From Bimastos eiseni (Eukaryota; Annelida; Clitellata; Crassiclitellata; Lumbricidae): a stretch of 64,000 bases of DNA. Positions 1 to 12,700 of this stretch are shown one piece after another. The stretch lies in assembly GCA_959347315.1 (NCBI GenBank), contig OY365810.1:11461513-11525512 (forward strand), read 5' to 3'. The notes under the pieces are model-generated. The model did no database searches and was not told the origin of the DNA. It worked only from the letters and a program-made list of their open reading frames with translations. The position numbers and the translations under genes were made by a program. Each line of letters begins with the position of its first letter. Position 1 is the first letter of the stretch.

Positions 1-51
1 GCCTATAGTAGGCTCGTGAATTATTTCTAATTGTTTTTCTCTACTTTTCAG

Positions 52-107
52 AGCTGCGTGCAGCAGTCAAGAGACGTGCACTGGAAGCCTTCGAGTCTCA
101 ACCGTAA
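52..107 (+). CDS. Possible terminal coding exon of a gene entering from the left
   Basis: A strong polypyrimidine tract and acceptor (CTCTACTTTTCAG) end at 51. In one frame the next bases read LRAAVKRRALEAFESQP then TAA. Two other frames are also open for 28-65 codons, so the frame is not decided. Supported only by the acceptor. Confidence 0.22.
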
Positions 108-215
108 CTATACGGACGAGCAATGCAGTCGACCATGAGAAATCAATCTCCGTGGCAATTGGTTCAACAAAGAGGACTTTATGCAACTCTGATCATGAAT
201 CTCGAGAGATCCAGA

Positions 216-960
216 GCAGAAATGTTCTGACCCATCATGCTGTAGATCTTTGGTGACATGCCATATTTCAGTATTAATTATGTTCTAATTAAGAGAATAG
301 ATGCATGTACTGAGAATAGACCTATATGATCTGGTCCAGTCAACACAACCAGTCAAAGAAGAACCTGTCACAAAACAGCTGCCCTAAATCGGTGCAAAAT
401 ATAATATAGTCGGGTAGGCTAAAGTAACTGTATGATTTAAAAAAGACTGTGGCGTTTTGAAAGCGGAAGCTTTAGAATAACGTTTTGCCAACATTGGCCC
501 AACATTTGTATGGTGATCAAAATTACTCTGCATGCACTCTATTGCTAAGCATGCAAGCTTGAGTACTGAGACAAAATAATTAGCTCAGTTTTGGAGATAT
601 AGAGGGTAGATCGAAATGTTCTGATAATGCCATTGGTCTTTGCGACATTCCATATTCCAGTATTAATTATGTTCTAAATGTGTGAATGGATGCATGCACT
701 GAATATGGTATGGTCCAGTCAGCACAAACAGTCGAAGAAGAACCTGTCACAAAACAGTTGCATAAATGAGTACATGACAATGATGTAATTCGAGTATGCT
801 GCTGTAAGATTTAAAAAGACTATAGCGTATTGAAAGCGGAAGATTTGGAAAAATTGTTTTGTCAGCGTTATCCAGCATTGGCCCAACGTTTGCATGCGGA
901 AAGGAATTACTCTGAGCACCGTATTGCTAAGCAGTACGCATGCAAGCCTGAATACTGAGA
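216..960. repeat. Imperfect tandem duplication, ~394-bp unit, two copies
   Basis: Blocks starting GAAATGTTCTGA at 221 and 615 share the same series of landmarks: CAGTATTAATTATGTTCTAA, AAGAAGAACCTGTCACAAAA and, at the end, TGCTAAGC...ACTGAGACAAA.. with AATTAGC. Divergence and small indels show the duplication is not recent. Confidence 0.75.
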
Positions 961-1330
961 CAAATAATTAGCAGAGTTTGGAGAAATTGTCCATAATATT
1001 TTCGCTTCTCAAGAAGTAACTTAGAGGTTTTAAGTGCAACTGTGTCGTAGTTGTACATTGTTAGTTATCGCATGTTTTGAAGACAACATCTTATCATAAT
1101 ATATCGGGAACACATGCTTTAATCTTGTAGACCTACGTTTATAGCCTATGGTAATTCATAGCATTTAATTATAGCTTCATTCAGCATTATCAGATACGTA
1201 CATCTATAGTATCTTTATAGAATTAACGCAATCAGATTAGGCTTACTGAGGCAATGGAGTTGAGATAAGGTCACCATCTAGGTCAGTTAAAAATAATATA
1301 GAGCTATAATTGAATGTAGGACTATCCACT

Positions 1331-1390
1331 TGTTCTTCTTCTTCTTCTTCTTCTTCTTCTTCTTCTTCTTCTTCTTCTACTACTACGACT
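1331..1390. repeat. (TTC)n / (TAC)n microsatellite
   Basis: Sixteen or so TTC triplets followed by TAC/GAC triplets. The phenylalanine-rich ORF over it is an artefact of the repeat. Confidence 0.9.
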
Positions 1391-1418
1391 ACTACTTCTT
1401 CATCTTCTCTCTCCGCCG

Positions 1419-1610
1419 TCATGCATATGTCGACGATGAGACCTCAACGTTGCCTATACGCCTCCATGCATTTCTGTTCCTGGCGATAATTATATTTGTG
1501 ACGTATCTCAGGTTTATAGTCAGCAACTTTAGATCTTCTCTTATGTTGTCCATCCAAGTCTTTGGCTTTCTTCGACGATCTCTAATTGTTATCTCCATAT
1601 ATCCAAGCAT
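1419..1610 (-). mobile_element. LINE reverse-transcriptase C-terminal relic
   Basis: The minus-strand peptide contains DRRRKPKTWMDNIREDLK and later ARNRNAWRR. This is the Arg-rich 'RGRP..W.D.I..D' block and the 'A.dR..WR' block that end many non-LTR retrotransposon ORF2 proteins. No upstream RT domain is visible, so it is a 5'-truncated fragment. Confidence 0.6.
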
Positions 1611-1639
1611 TGCTATTATTAGAAGTATATCCCCGTAAA

Positions 1640-2280
1640 GCCTCTTGGATGTAAAGAGTTAATTTATTATCCTAATTATTGACATCTCCACTGTGCCCGA
1701 ATCCAGTAACGAAAATATTTGATCAAACTCAATGCCAAGAAGACTTACCTGGATTCAATCTACATCTATGTTTACTCAAGTTTGAATACTTAACACGTAG
1801 AGATAATTTACTATTGGCATCTGCTTTATAATAGGATATACACCTTTTTCAATTGTAAACATGTGAACAAAAGCTATAGACGTCAATATACTTGTACTCT
1901 AAAGTTCATCATCAAAAGATGCCAAGAATAGGAGTTTACGCGAGTGGGACATCTGAATATTCGTTAGTCTCTGTGTTTGTATGAATTATTTATTATGCAT
2001 TTTAAGTATAACGTATGAATTAATTGCATTATTGGTGCTTTATGGAAAATAAATAATGTCAGCCTATTCAGTTTTGCGCACAACTGTCAGTATTTGCATC
2101 AGTTTCTTATGGGTCTATATTCTATGGGCCAACTATAATAATTATTTGGATCTATTCCATATTCGTGTCTTGAGTCGTTCTAACTTATCATGAACCATTC
2201 TAATCTGATATGGAACCTTCTATTCTTGAATGGAACCATTCTGTTGTAGAATCTGTAACACACTGACGTTCCGAGCTGAG
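1640..2280. other. Non-coding AT-rich stretch
   Basis: No gene recognised. Near 2170-2262 a short degenerate ~22-bp repeat occurs, with the core GAACCATTCT appearing three times. Confidence 0.4.
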
Positions 2281-2282
2281 GA

Positions 2283-3600
2283 ACCGAGTATGATCCCCGC
2301 ATACCCTCAAGGACTGTAGCTAACCCATGTAAGACTATGGCAAACCCTTACTAGTCTTTCATTTGTTTGCTAGACGGTGGCGTTGGCCAAATCGCAGCTA
2401 ACCCATGCAGGCCTATATTTAACTAATGTCCGCCCATAGCTGACCATGTTGGCCTGTAAGTATCCCATGTGGACCAATGGCTTACCCAAATCGGCCAATT
2501 GCAAACACATATAGGACCATATCTACCCAGTGTAGGCCCCTAGCTTTACCACGTATACGCCTGTATGATGACCCATGCAGATTGCAGACCCATAGCTAAC
2601 TCGTGCAGGACTATAGCTAACCTATGTAGGACTATACACGTAGTTAACCCATGTGATACTATGGTCATTGGTCACCCATTTAGGACAATAGTAACCCACA
2701 TGGGACTATTGCTAACCCATGTAGGACTATAGAAAGATTATAGATGGCCCATGTATATATAAATATATTATATATAAATATATTATGTATATATATTTAG
2801 CCAACCCATGTAGGACTATAGCTAACCCGTGCAGACCTATACCTAACCTATATAGGACTATTATTAACCCATGTAGACTAAAAGCTAATCCATGTAGACA
2901 AATACCTGACCCATGTATAGTGTATACCTATGGCCAACCCATGCATACCTATGGCTAACTCATGTAGGACTATAGCGAGCCCATGTAGACTTTTAGCCAA
3001 CCCGTGATGGATTATAGTTAACCCATGTAGACCTATAGCTAATCTATGTGAGACTACGGCTAGCCCATATAGGAGATCGTATGACTATAGCTAACCCCAT
3101 GTAGAAGTGTAGGACTATAGCCAACCATGCAAGACTATAATTAATCCATTTGGACCTATAGCTAACCTATGCAGGATTATAGCAAACCCATGCGGACCTA
3201 TAGCTGACCCATGTAGAACGATAGCCAACCCATGCAGGACTATAGTTCATCCATGTGGACTATAGCAAACCCATGTAAGACTATAGCTAGCCCATGAAGG
3301 ACTGTGGTCAACTCATGTAGACCTATATGAATATAGGAATATAGCTGTAGGAATATAGCTAACCTATGTAGACCTATGGCTAACCCATGCAGTTTGTATT
3401 GACCATGTAGGACTATACCTAACCTATATAGACCTAAGGCTAACCCATGTAGGACTATAATTAATCAATGTGGACTATAACAACCCCATGTAAGACTATA
3501 GCTAACCCTTGTAGGACTGTGGTTACCCGTGTAGACCTATAGCTAACCCACGTATAGGACTCATGTAAGACCATTGCTAACTTATGTAGGACTATGGCTA
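2283..3600. repeat. Degenerate 20-21 bp satellite, left block
   Basis: Some sixty diverged copies of a unit close to CTAACCCATGTAGGACTATA, in one orientation, with variants (GACCTATAG, TGGACTATAG). A short (AT)n insertion lies at 2755-2800. No ORF is maintained. Confidence 0.9.
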
Positions 3601-3615
3601 ACTAACTTAAGTGTA

Positions 3616-3966
3616 ATTCGTTTCATCAATCCAGTTTCTGCATACACGGCCTTCTTTTCATCGACTTCACTTCCATCGTAATGGCTGTCTCTCATCAATC
3701 CAGCTTCTACTTGAGCATAATACGATCCTTTCCTTCGATCCAGCCTCCATTTATGTGCATTTCTTTTCATCAATCCAGTTTCTGCATACACGGTCTTCCT
3801 TTCATCGATTATACTTACATAGTAACGGCTTTCTCTTATCAATCCAGCTCTACGGAAGCATAATATTTTCATCGATCCACCTTCAATTTATGTACATTTC
3901 TTTTTATCGATCCATCTTCCGTTTAGGTGTATCTCTTTTCATCAATCCAGTTTTCAAATTCTCTTA
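3616..3966. repeat. 36-bp minisatellite with 144-bp higher-order unit, inside the 20-bp satellite
   Basis: TTTCATCAATCCAGTTTCTG recurs at 3621 and 3765 (144 bp = 4 x 36). Internal units all carry a TCATC(G/A)ATCCA-like core. Because 36 is a multiple of three, the minus strand stays open at 3582-3872 as a 12-residue peptide repeat (GLMKR/GLMRD cores). Confidence 0.8.
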
Positions 3967-4019
3967 AGCGTGAGAGAGTCACTATAAGAAAATGATGGTA
4001 CTTCAGTAATACCGAACTA

Positions 4020-4260
4020 CTGCTATAACTCTTGTAGACCTGCATGTACGGCTAACCCATGTAGGGCTATCACCAATCAATGTAGGACTATAGTTGACCC
4101 ATGAAGACCTATAGCGAACCCGTGTAGGACTATAGTTAACTCATGTAGGGGGACTATTGCTAACTCTTGTAGACCTATAGCTAACCCATCTAGAACTATA
4201 GCTAACCCATGTAGTCCTAGGACTATAGCTAACTCACGTAGGACTATAGCTAACACGACT
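4020..4260. repeat. Degenerate 20-21 bp satellite, right block
   Basis: Same unit and orientation as 2283-3600, resuming after the 36-bp minisatellite, which indicates that the minisatellite arose in or inserted into an older array. Confidence 0.88.
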
Positions 4261-4651
4261 CAGACTGTTCAGATCGCCATGAAGTCACAGGGGCTAACAG
4301 TCCAGACCGCGTGTGACCGAGCCTTCTAGTAGAGAAACTCGAGAAGAATGATCGGCTTTCCTGCCTTAAAATTAAGTCAATACAAATCATAGGACCTGCA
4401 TGTACCTCGTCAAGTTCAACATAGAGACTACAGGATTCAATTATAGCCTACAGTTCATTATAGAATAGACACTACACGTCGATTCAACGCATTAGGACCA
4501 ATATAGGCCTTGCGTAAAATTAATAACATTATTGAACTGGACAGCACCTTAATTATCACCTTAATTATCATATTCTAAGGTCTCTTAAGAAGAACCAAAT
4601 GCCTAGGTTACTTAGGTCAATCCTTCCCAACAGTCTCTGAACTTGCAAACA

Positions 4652-4693
<42 letters not shown>

Positions 4694-4950
4694 ATTATCT
4701 ATCTACAATGCAGCTGGGAGGACTATCCGTTCTTGACCACAACTCAATTGTACGCTATGTGAGGATGATGAATGGACCAACCAACCAACCAACCAACCAA
4801 CCAACCAACCAACCAACCAACCAACCAACCAACCAACCAACCAACCAACCAGCCAACCAGCCAACCAGCCAACCAGCCAACCAGCCAACCAGCCAGCCAG
4901 CCAGCCAGCCAGCCAACCAACCAACCAACCAACCAACCAACCAACCAATC
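4652..4950. repeat. (ATCT)n then (CCAA)n/(GCCA)n microsatellites
   Basis: ATCT tetramers at 4652-4693, then CCAA and CCAG tetramers at 4773-4948. The repetitive TNQP and GWLV peptides in different frames are consequences of the 4-bp period, not genes. Confidence 0.95.
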
Positions 4951-4994
4951 AATCCACCAATACATACATGCTCACACACATACATGTCATATCT

Positions 4995-5300
4995 TTAGAT
5001 TTATAAAAGGTACATAACGCCTCTCACAGAAAAAACTATTCAGATGCGCAATAACTATGTAATGTAATTAATACATAAACACTTCTTGCTTGTCTTCTTC
5101 TTCCTTGCCACCTCATTTTTCCACCAAAAGTCAACAGTTAGTGTACTCATTATAACTGAGTGGGATAGGGTGTAGAAACTAACTGAAGATAGTTTAGATA
5201 TCTTGAACAAAAGCGATCTTTGGCAGAGGATAAAAATAACCAAATTAAAATGTGACCTAAATGTACACTTTTTTCTATAGTACGAATTGATCAAATGAGA
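4995..5300. repeat. Interspersed repeat (GCCTCTCACAG family)
   Basis: TTTATAAAAGGTACATAACG-CCTCTCACAG and a later CAGTTAGTGTACTCATTATA block match other copies near 19,160 and 31,320 (the latter in part). No coding capacity. Confidence 0.5.
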
Positions 5301-5814
5301 TGCCATTATACGGGCAGACAGATTTTAAAGTTGTCACACAATTTATTTCCCCATGTGTGGAAGGGCATTCAACCTACTTCCTGATGCACATTGACATAGT
5401 ACCTTAGTACGTTATAACAGCACAACCAGTCGTAATTTACAAACTTCTAAAGCGCCACTCGAAAGCCAAGCGCAGGGAACACTCGATTCATGCCACGGGG
5501 GCTGTTCCTAACCAATGCTTTCCTCTTACCAACCAATGCTAGGATATGAAGCTAGTAGAGAGAGACAAAGTTAATGTGCACTAGAAAAGTACTACATGTC
5601 TCGCTTACAAGGACTAACTATAATTACTTCTCTATTAAAACCCACAACCTTTGGATCGAGACATTAGCAATAATTTCATCTATGAATCACCCAGTCATGT
5701 GATCTGAACAATCTAAAGTTCACTTAATGAGCTTGTACATCCAAGCGTCCTTCTAAACAAATTGGGAGACACAACAGCTAATTGATTTAATTTGGAGGTC
5801 AACAAAAGGAGTTG

Positions 5815-5990
5815 ACATATATATATATATATATGATCTACATATATATAAATATGATATATATCTATATATACTAATATCTATGATGGATATATATAAA
5901 TATATAATTGATAGATATATATATATGATGTTCTATTATCATAATAATAATTATTATCATAATAATAATAATAATAATGTTGTGTACTTG
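5815..5990. repeat. AT-rich microsatellite cluster
   Basis: (AT)n runs at 5817-5935 followed by (ATA/TAA)n. Nothing else is evident around it. Confidence 0.9.
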
Positions 5991-6419
5991 AAACCTCAAT
6001 GCTATCAAGAACAACAGGAAGCTCGTGTTTGACATCGTATATTTCAAAGAACAGCCCACACTCGCTCGACGGATTAGGAACTAAACAAGCTCATTGCACT
6101 CGCGTCAGTAGTCTACCTCAGGGTTCGTCTTATTTCTAATTCCGATGAAACAATCAACATAGATCATAAACAGACAGACAATCAACACAACATAACAAAG
6201 TCTAGAGGTCTATGTCTCTTTGTACAACATGATTTACTTAGCTTAGGCAAAGTGGATACGAAACCACAGCACACACATGTTACATAGCACATTACCGTCC
6301 ACGTCATGCGTTTGGCGACAACATTGCCAACTGAATGGATCGGAATGCGTCGATCTGAATGGAGAAGCTGGTAGCATAACCTACGAACATTTGCATTCTA
6401 TGCCATTTGTGATACCGTA

Positions 6420-6565
6420 GCAGAATTGATAGAGAGCCAGTCTTGTAATGCAGATTCTGTGGGTTTGAATCTCTGATGAGGCGATCTCTGTGTAGGGACC
6501 TTGAGCAAGTCCTTCACTCAAAATTGCTCATTGATTGATGCTTGGTCATAAGGTACTGGCACCTT
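6420..6565 (+). mobile_element. tRNA-derived SINE copy, degraded
   Basis: Contains a B-box-like GGGTTTGAATC and the shared post-tRNA body CTGTGTAGGGACCTTGAGCA. The tail TGCTTGGTCATAAGGTACTGGCAC is shared with the copy at 16,560-16,695 but not with that at 35,330. Confidence 0.6.
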
Positions 6566-7020
6566 AGTAAATGTATAAAAAAATAATTATAATAATAATA
6601 ATTAACAATAATAACAGAGTTAATAACAGAGTCATTTGCACAGAATGTACAAACTAGACAAATGACCACCAATGAAATTTTTAATAATAATAATAACATA
6701 ATATCTCTACAAAGACATCTAATACCGGACCTTTCTAACAGCTCTGCAAAGGCACTTTTATGCCAGTCCAAACACACAACTACCGAGCAACAGCTGTTGG
6801 TCCTGAATAGCAGTGAATGAATGAATGAATGAATGATACATGATAATATCAATGATAACATCAAATAAATCAGCATGTCTGTAGATGCTGTCTCAGATGA
6901 AACATGATTCTCCATTGGGGTCATGCGAGATAAGGCCACGCTTACAAGAGGTGAAATACAAAACGAAAGGAAAATACATAGAGACCCAACAGGCATCATG
7001 TAAGACAGAACTTGGTTCGA

Positions 7021-7105
7021 ATATATATACATGTATATAAACATATATACATATACATACATATATACACATATATCTATATATATATATATATCTATAT
7101 ATAAA
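7021..7105. repeat. (TATA/CATA)n microsatellite
   Basis: Alternating TA and ACATATA runs directly before the 351-bp duplicated unit. Confidence 0.9.
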
Positions 7106-7660
7106 GCGAGGATTCTGTGTGTGCTTCTGTCTGTCTGGCCATGCGTTTGCACAGTTTTAGAGCTATTGACTCGAAATTTTCACCGTTGGCTCGGGGAACA
7201 CCTGGGACACGCAGTCGAGGGGTTGGTGAACCCACGGCAGCCCTCTTCCTGGTCTCCTGGACCAAAAACCTGTGTCAGAACACCCCCAAGGAGAGTTTCC
7301 TGTTCAGTCGCCAGGATTGTGTCGACGAAACACCTCCTGTGCATTTGCCGACATGTGCACGTGAGATCTGTCTGCCACAACTCATCTTCATTTACGGTTT
7401 GGGAGATATCGTACAGGTAGCAGTAGTTGGCCATCGTATACACAGTGGGTATGTACTTTGTACGCATCAGTGTCTATACACAATTCCGATTATGCATTTC
7501 CACACTTTTACAGCTATTCACTCGAAACCTTCGCCGTTCGCTCGGGGAACACCTGGTACACCCAATAGAGGGGTTGGTGAACCCCGCGGTCGCCGACTTC
7601 CTGCTCTCCACGGCCAAAAACCTGTCTCAACCCGTGCAATGCTGGGTTTTGCAGCTAGTA
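7106..7660 (+). repeat. Two tandem copies of a ~351-bp interspersed repeat unit
   Basis: GCTCGGGGAAC occurs at 7189 and 7540 within matching 150-bp contexts (ACAGTTTTAGAGCTATT.. and ACACTTTTACAGCTATT..; GAGGGGTTGGTGAACCC in both). Peptides from both copies look alike only because the DNA is duplicated. The element class is not recognised. Confidence 0.7.
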
Positions 7661-8149
7661 CATACATATATAAAGGAAATACTCATCATACGGATATCTT
7701 GTAACGTTTCAGCCAATGAAATCCTTCTGGACATTGGCAAGATACTCAGACTTAAGAGGTGTCCATGATGGCAATATCAAAACCAGATATACTTCTCTAA
7801 ATCAATACAATACAACTGAAATTTCCAATCACACCATAGCAAATTGTTCAGATCAGTCAATCATCTTTGCACATAAAGGTTGAAGAGGTGTAGTAGCTTA
7901 ACAAAGTATCAAGTATTCATGTATTTATGCGATGTATATATATATATGTATGTATGCATACATTTATACATGTATGCGAGGAGGAATGCATACATGCATT
8001 TTACATTAGCTTGCATAGGTTCAAGTCTAAAATACGCATGCACACAAACAATTATAAGTGTATCCATGTGCATAATGTATATACATTGCGTATGTAGTAT
8101 TCATGTGACACTCAGCGCCTTAACAATAATTGGAAATTTCACTTAAGTT

Positions 8150-9350
8150 TACAACACACAGGGGCAATGTTCAAAGCAGGAAATGGCCAAACCTTGTAAA
8201 TTCGCATATGGGATAATAACGTTTTATAGGCTAAAACAGACGCTTAAAAAGCATTCGAATAGTCATATAGAATGTCAACATAGCGACTGCAACGCATAGC
8301 GGCAGTTAACAAAGTATGTCTTTTATTATCATGCAGTTAACTGTACAGTCCTTTTAACTACGGTCACACACTGGCCAACATTTGGAGGCAGGTATCACAC
8401 CAGCAATACACTCACTCACTGGAGTGCATCCTACATTACAACACCTTATATTACATTACAAATGAACCTCAAACTTGCTATTATCACAAAGTAAAAGCAG
8501 GTAACCACTCGATCCATAACCATTACTTCACAGATACATTTAGAAATTCATCTGAATCAGACAATGCTTCTTAAACACTGGTAAAACTATATACACAAAC
8601 CGCAACAGCAAACTTCACTTTGAAAATAATTAGAAGAATTGTCATGATTTTATTACACTCAATTCAACAGAATATTCAACAAACAATGATAAATTTTGAC
8701 TCAGTCTTAAGTATCATTTCCAATAATTAGCCTAGGAAGAGCAAGTACATACCAAATCCTGCCAAGAAAAGACTTATAAAATGAAATGATTACCAAATCA
8801 AATCCACTTCAAACAACCGCAGAAAACAGCAACGAAACAATGAAAAAACAAAGAAGTTTAAGAATTGTTTCATTTTATAAAATATTTCTTAAAAACACTG
8901 TAGAGCATACAGAGGCAAAGGTAACGTAAGCACAGCTCAATGTAACGTAACCTCACAAAATGTCTAAAGCAAAACGAATGGATTACTTTTCAAGCAAGAT
9001 AAGCCAAGCCATACTTCAGCAGAAAGACACTCACAGATATCTTAGTCACACCAAAAGTAATCATCATCCCTATAAGCTTCATTCATATATCTTCAATTCC
9101 TATCCAATATCTATAGAGGACCCATATGAAAACATGGGTCCCCTATGGAAACAAGGGCATCACATGGGCATGCTAAAACCAAATCACAGGCCCTTAGAAG
9201 GTGTTACAAAACAGTCTTGATGTAACGATACAAAAGATGAGAGGCAAAGACTCGTCACCTTAACAATTGTTGACCTAGCTCATTGATTTGAATTTTCAGC
9301 ACAATTATGGTACTGGTCCGGTCCCAGCAGTCAGCCAATCCTCATCACCC
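8150..9350 (-). other. Probable 3'UTR/downstream region of the Act1-like gene
   Basis: About 1.2 kb of AT-rich unique sequence follows the stop codon on the minus strand. A minus-strand AATAAA-type signal occurs near 8322-8328. The end of the transcript cannot be fixed from sequence alone. A plus-strand ORF at 8960-9220 lies here but has no recognisable protein features. Confidence 0.35.
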
Positions 9351-9707
9351 TCAGTGGTTTGTCTTGATGACCGTCGGCGTCTTCGCACTCTGCTCGCGTC
9401 TCATGAACTGCGAGATGACCTGAGCCGGATACATCATATAGAAGAAGAGGTTCTTGTACTGGTCCGGCCAGAGATAGATGGTCGTGTTCTTCAGCCAGTA
9501 CGGGACGTGGTCCTTGGTCGAACCCGGCATCAGGACCGGGACGAAGCGCTTGTTCAGACATTTGTTCATCATGTACTCGGCCTGCATGCAGCGGTGGATG
9601 TAGAGCGTGTTGAGTGTCGTCTCGTTCTGCTGTGTGTCGAGACCGTCGTCTGGTTCGGTTACGTCCGAGTAGTACTTCGGGGAGATGAGAACAAGCACAT
9701 AGTCAGC
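9351..9707 (-). CDS. TRAF3IP2: Act1-like gene, terminal coding exon 6 (SEFIR part 2)
   Basis: Acceptor TCTGTTACAG then GCT GAC TAT. Encodes ADYVLVLISPKYYSDV, an acidic loop, TLYIHRCMQAEYMMN, RFVPVLMPGSTKDHVPYW and a C-terminal tail ending KTNH, residues 513-630. This is the most conserved SEFIR half and the strongest reason for calling Act1/CIKS. The stop TGA occupies 9353-9351. Confidence 0.93.
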   Translation of the reverse strand, partial: ADYVLVLISPKYYSDVTEPDDGLDTQQNETTLNTLYIHRCMQAEYMMNKCLNKRFVPVLMPGSTKDHVPYWLKNTTIYLWPDQYKNLFFYMMYPAQVISQFMRREQSAKTPTVIKTNH

Positions 9708-12700
9708 CTGTAACAGACACATTCGATACATACATATGTAACTTACATACATGAATGTATATGCACATAGAATACATACATAGATGCATACATACACAAA
9801 TACACAATGTATGCATACATACAGGTAGATACATGCGCATACATGTACATTAACATGTACAAAATGGCATAATTTTTAAATTTTAATATGTACAAAAGTG
9901 ACATAATTTTAAATTATTATGCATGAAAGTTCTCCTTCACATAATTCAGTATCTTATTAATGCATATAATAAACCAAACAATTTTTAATAAATGGCAAAG
10001 AAAATATACTACACATAGGAGTTGTGTTTTTACACCATTATTATTCACTATAATACTTACTATTCCCTACATATTATTTTCATTACCATAGAGCTCTCTT
10101 TTAAAGCACCCTAGAAGTAGCTTGCTACCAACAGCGCTATATAAATGGTCGCAATTACACTTACAATTAAACACAGGTGTTACTTCACTTAAAATTATTT
10201 TATTAATTTTAAGAACCTCCTGCATTTATATTCCTTATTAATCTTCTACTCATGTTCATAAAGATTACTTACTTCAATGCATAAAACCTTCATGTCGCTA
10301 TCATAATTGATGCACCAGACATCAACTCTCTACATGGAATTGTAATTACTATCTTCTAGCGCATCAGTGTCTGATGCACAAGTCATCAACCAACTAATAG
10401 GTGCACCAAAGAAAACCATAATCAGGTCAGTAACCAGTACTCAATGTCCCAATCATACATGATGTATACAAATAATACAAGTTAATTCTTAGGGAAATTG
10501 AATATAATTTAGGCTAGTGCAGTGATTGACTCTGATTCATTTCTCATGGAGATACGCCACACAACCTTACAATTAAAATCACAGTTACAATCAATCAACA
10601 ATCACAAAACATCAATGTTTTGCTCAGACAAAATCAATCAATCTATCAGAATTTATATAGCGCCGTACGAAATCTCTACTCATAAGTGTGAATCCGTCTA
10701 GATTAATCAGAGCTGCTCATCAATTACGGTTTTTAAACTCTAATAATTGAGAATATAAAGGTCATATGAAGCCAACTTACCACTTTGAATCGTTTATCAA
10801 ACCAGCCCATCTTGTCTTGCGATAGAAGGTGATTCTCTCGGACATCTATGCTGACACTGAAGTTGTTGTTCTTCAGACACGTGCACAGCTGCATCACCTT
10901 CTTCATGTGTTTCTTCGAGTCATCAGAATATGTCACGAAAACGCGAATACTGCGCGAATCTAGAACAACAGGAAACGCATCCAAATAATTTAGATTAAAT
11001 TCCTTAACAGAATTAACACGTATAACATCGAAATATGTCATGTACAACAGCCATGTTACACATATTTACTTGTTTACTGGTAGTTACAAACTGCAGCAAA
11101 TGACTCGTACCCATTGCCTCAAAGAAGACAGAGAGCACAGCATAGCTAGTTACATCACACTCAGTCACTTCATCCCTTTTTCAACATTGATTCAACATCA
11201 TTCTCGATCCAAAACCCTCAGTACCTAATCGTTTTCTAACTGAAAACATTCTGTTCTTATTGTATTTATTACTTTATAATTATTTAATTAGTTAATGCAT
11301 CGATGTATTGTTAGTGCTGAAAGCAACTCTGGTTTGTATCTCACTGAGCGACACTACATGTGAGGCAGAGGGTCAAAACACGCCGCTTTTCGGTTCCTAG
11401 TTATTGAGATAAAGGCTTAAATAGGTCAGAGGGGTCAAAAACACAGAAAATCGTTTTATGGTATATTGTTACAAATAAATATGTCTTCTTTCAACATCTG
11501 AAAATAAAAATGTTGACTACAAATATTTAGTTTGAGAAAAATTACTATTAATGCATATGGTGTAAAGATTTGCAATTGCCAAAATATGCATGTCTTCAAT
11601 GGTGAACGACCGCGATTTTATACGTCAACCTGCCATAATTTGCAAAGATTTTGATGCTGCATGCTTTATCTCATGCTGAATATAGCACTTAATCGTCCAG
11701 CAGAGTTGCAGCATAATTTTAAGAAATGGTTGCCAAGATATCAAGATATTTGATGACATGAATATTCTGAAACTTTGACTTCGATTTTCTCAGTTGTTCA
11801 GATTATACCAAAGAAAGGGTCAAATGAGTATAACGTCAGTTAGATAGAGACTGTTTCGATTCTGTAAAAAGTATTTTGAGGCAGATGCATTGTAGAATAT
11901 GATTTAATGAAAAAGTCAAACAGGACAAGTGCTGGGTTTTGACCCCACACCTCACACATATCTTTAATTAAGATTTACATAGGAAAGCACAGAGCTGTAA
12001 TGCACAATAATGAATTTGTCACTTACATAGCTCTTTGCCATAGTCAAACATGGAGAATCTATCACTACATTGCGTCTAATTTCATTTCACACCACATTAC
12101 ATTACGTACCTTTCCTGAACGGCTTCTGCTCAAGGACGGCGTAAGACGACCCAGTGTTCCGGACTGGGCTCGTTCCATCCGGATTCTTCGTCTGTTGCTT
12201 CTCCTTTTCCAGCGACTCCAGATCCTCCTTCGACAGCGGATCTGTGACTCGCTTACTCGGACGATGGACGGCGCTTCCAGGCGACGGTTCTCTCATGCAG
12301 ATAGTCTCCGCCGTGCTCCTTCCAATCGAATCATTCCACTGACTACGACTAAGGCAAAAGCAACAGATATCGCTTCCCTTACCAGCGCAGTCTGGATCCG
12401 GATTCTCTCGTCTAGGATTGCATCCGCCATTTTCCATCTTTCTCTCCTGCTTCACGGGCGATCGGCTACAGACCGCGGCTCTGCAGTTCCCTCCTGTGTT
12501 GACGTCGCACTTCATCGATTCATGCAGTGCAGAGGCCGCCTGTGAACACAGTCTGTGATGACCCGCACAAACGTCTTGTCTCCTCGGCAGCGCGTTTCCT
12601 TCACGAATCACGTGCAGCAGCGGATTCCTGTCACAGCTATTCTGCCGCATATCACAACAGCCGCCATGCTCTTCCTTGACCCGGTGCTCGACCTTCACAT

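Noticed and set aside
4703..5017. Several 70-96 residue ORFs rich in TNQP or GWLV
   Set aside because: Produced by the CCAA/CCAG tetranucleotide microsatellite in every frame.
8960..9220. Plus-strand 86-residue ORF
   Set aside because: Lies in the likely 3'UTR of the Act1-like gene, His/Tyr-rich, no recognisable feature.
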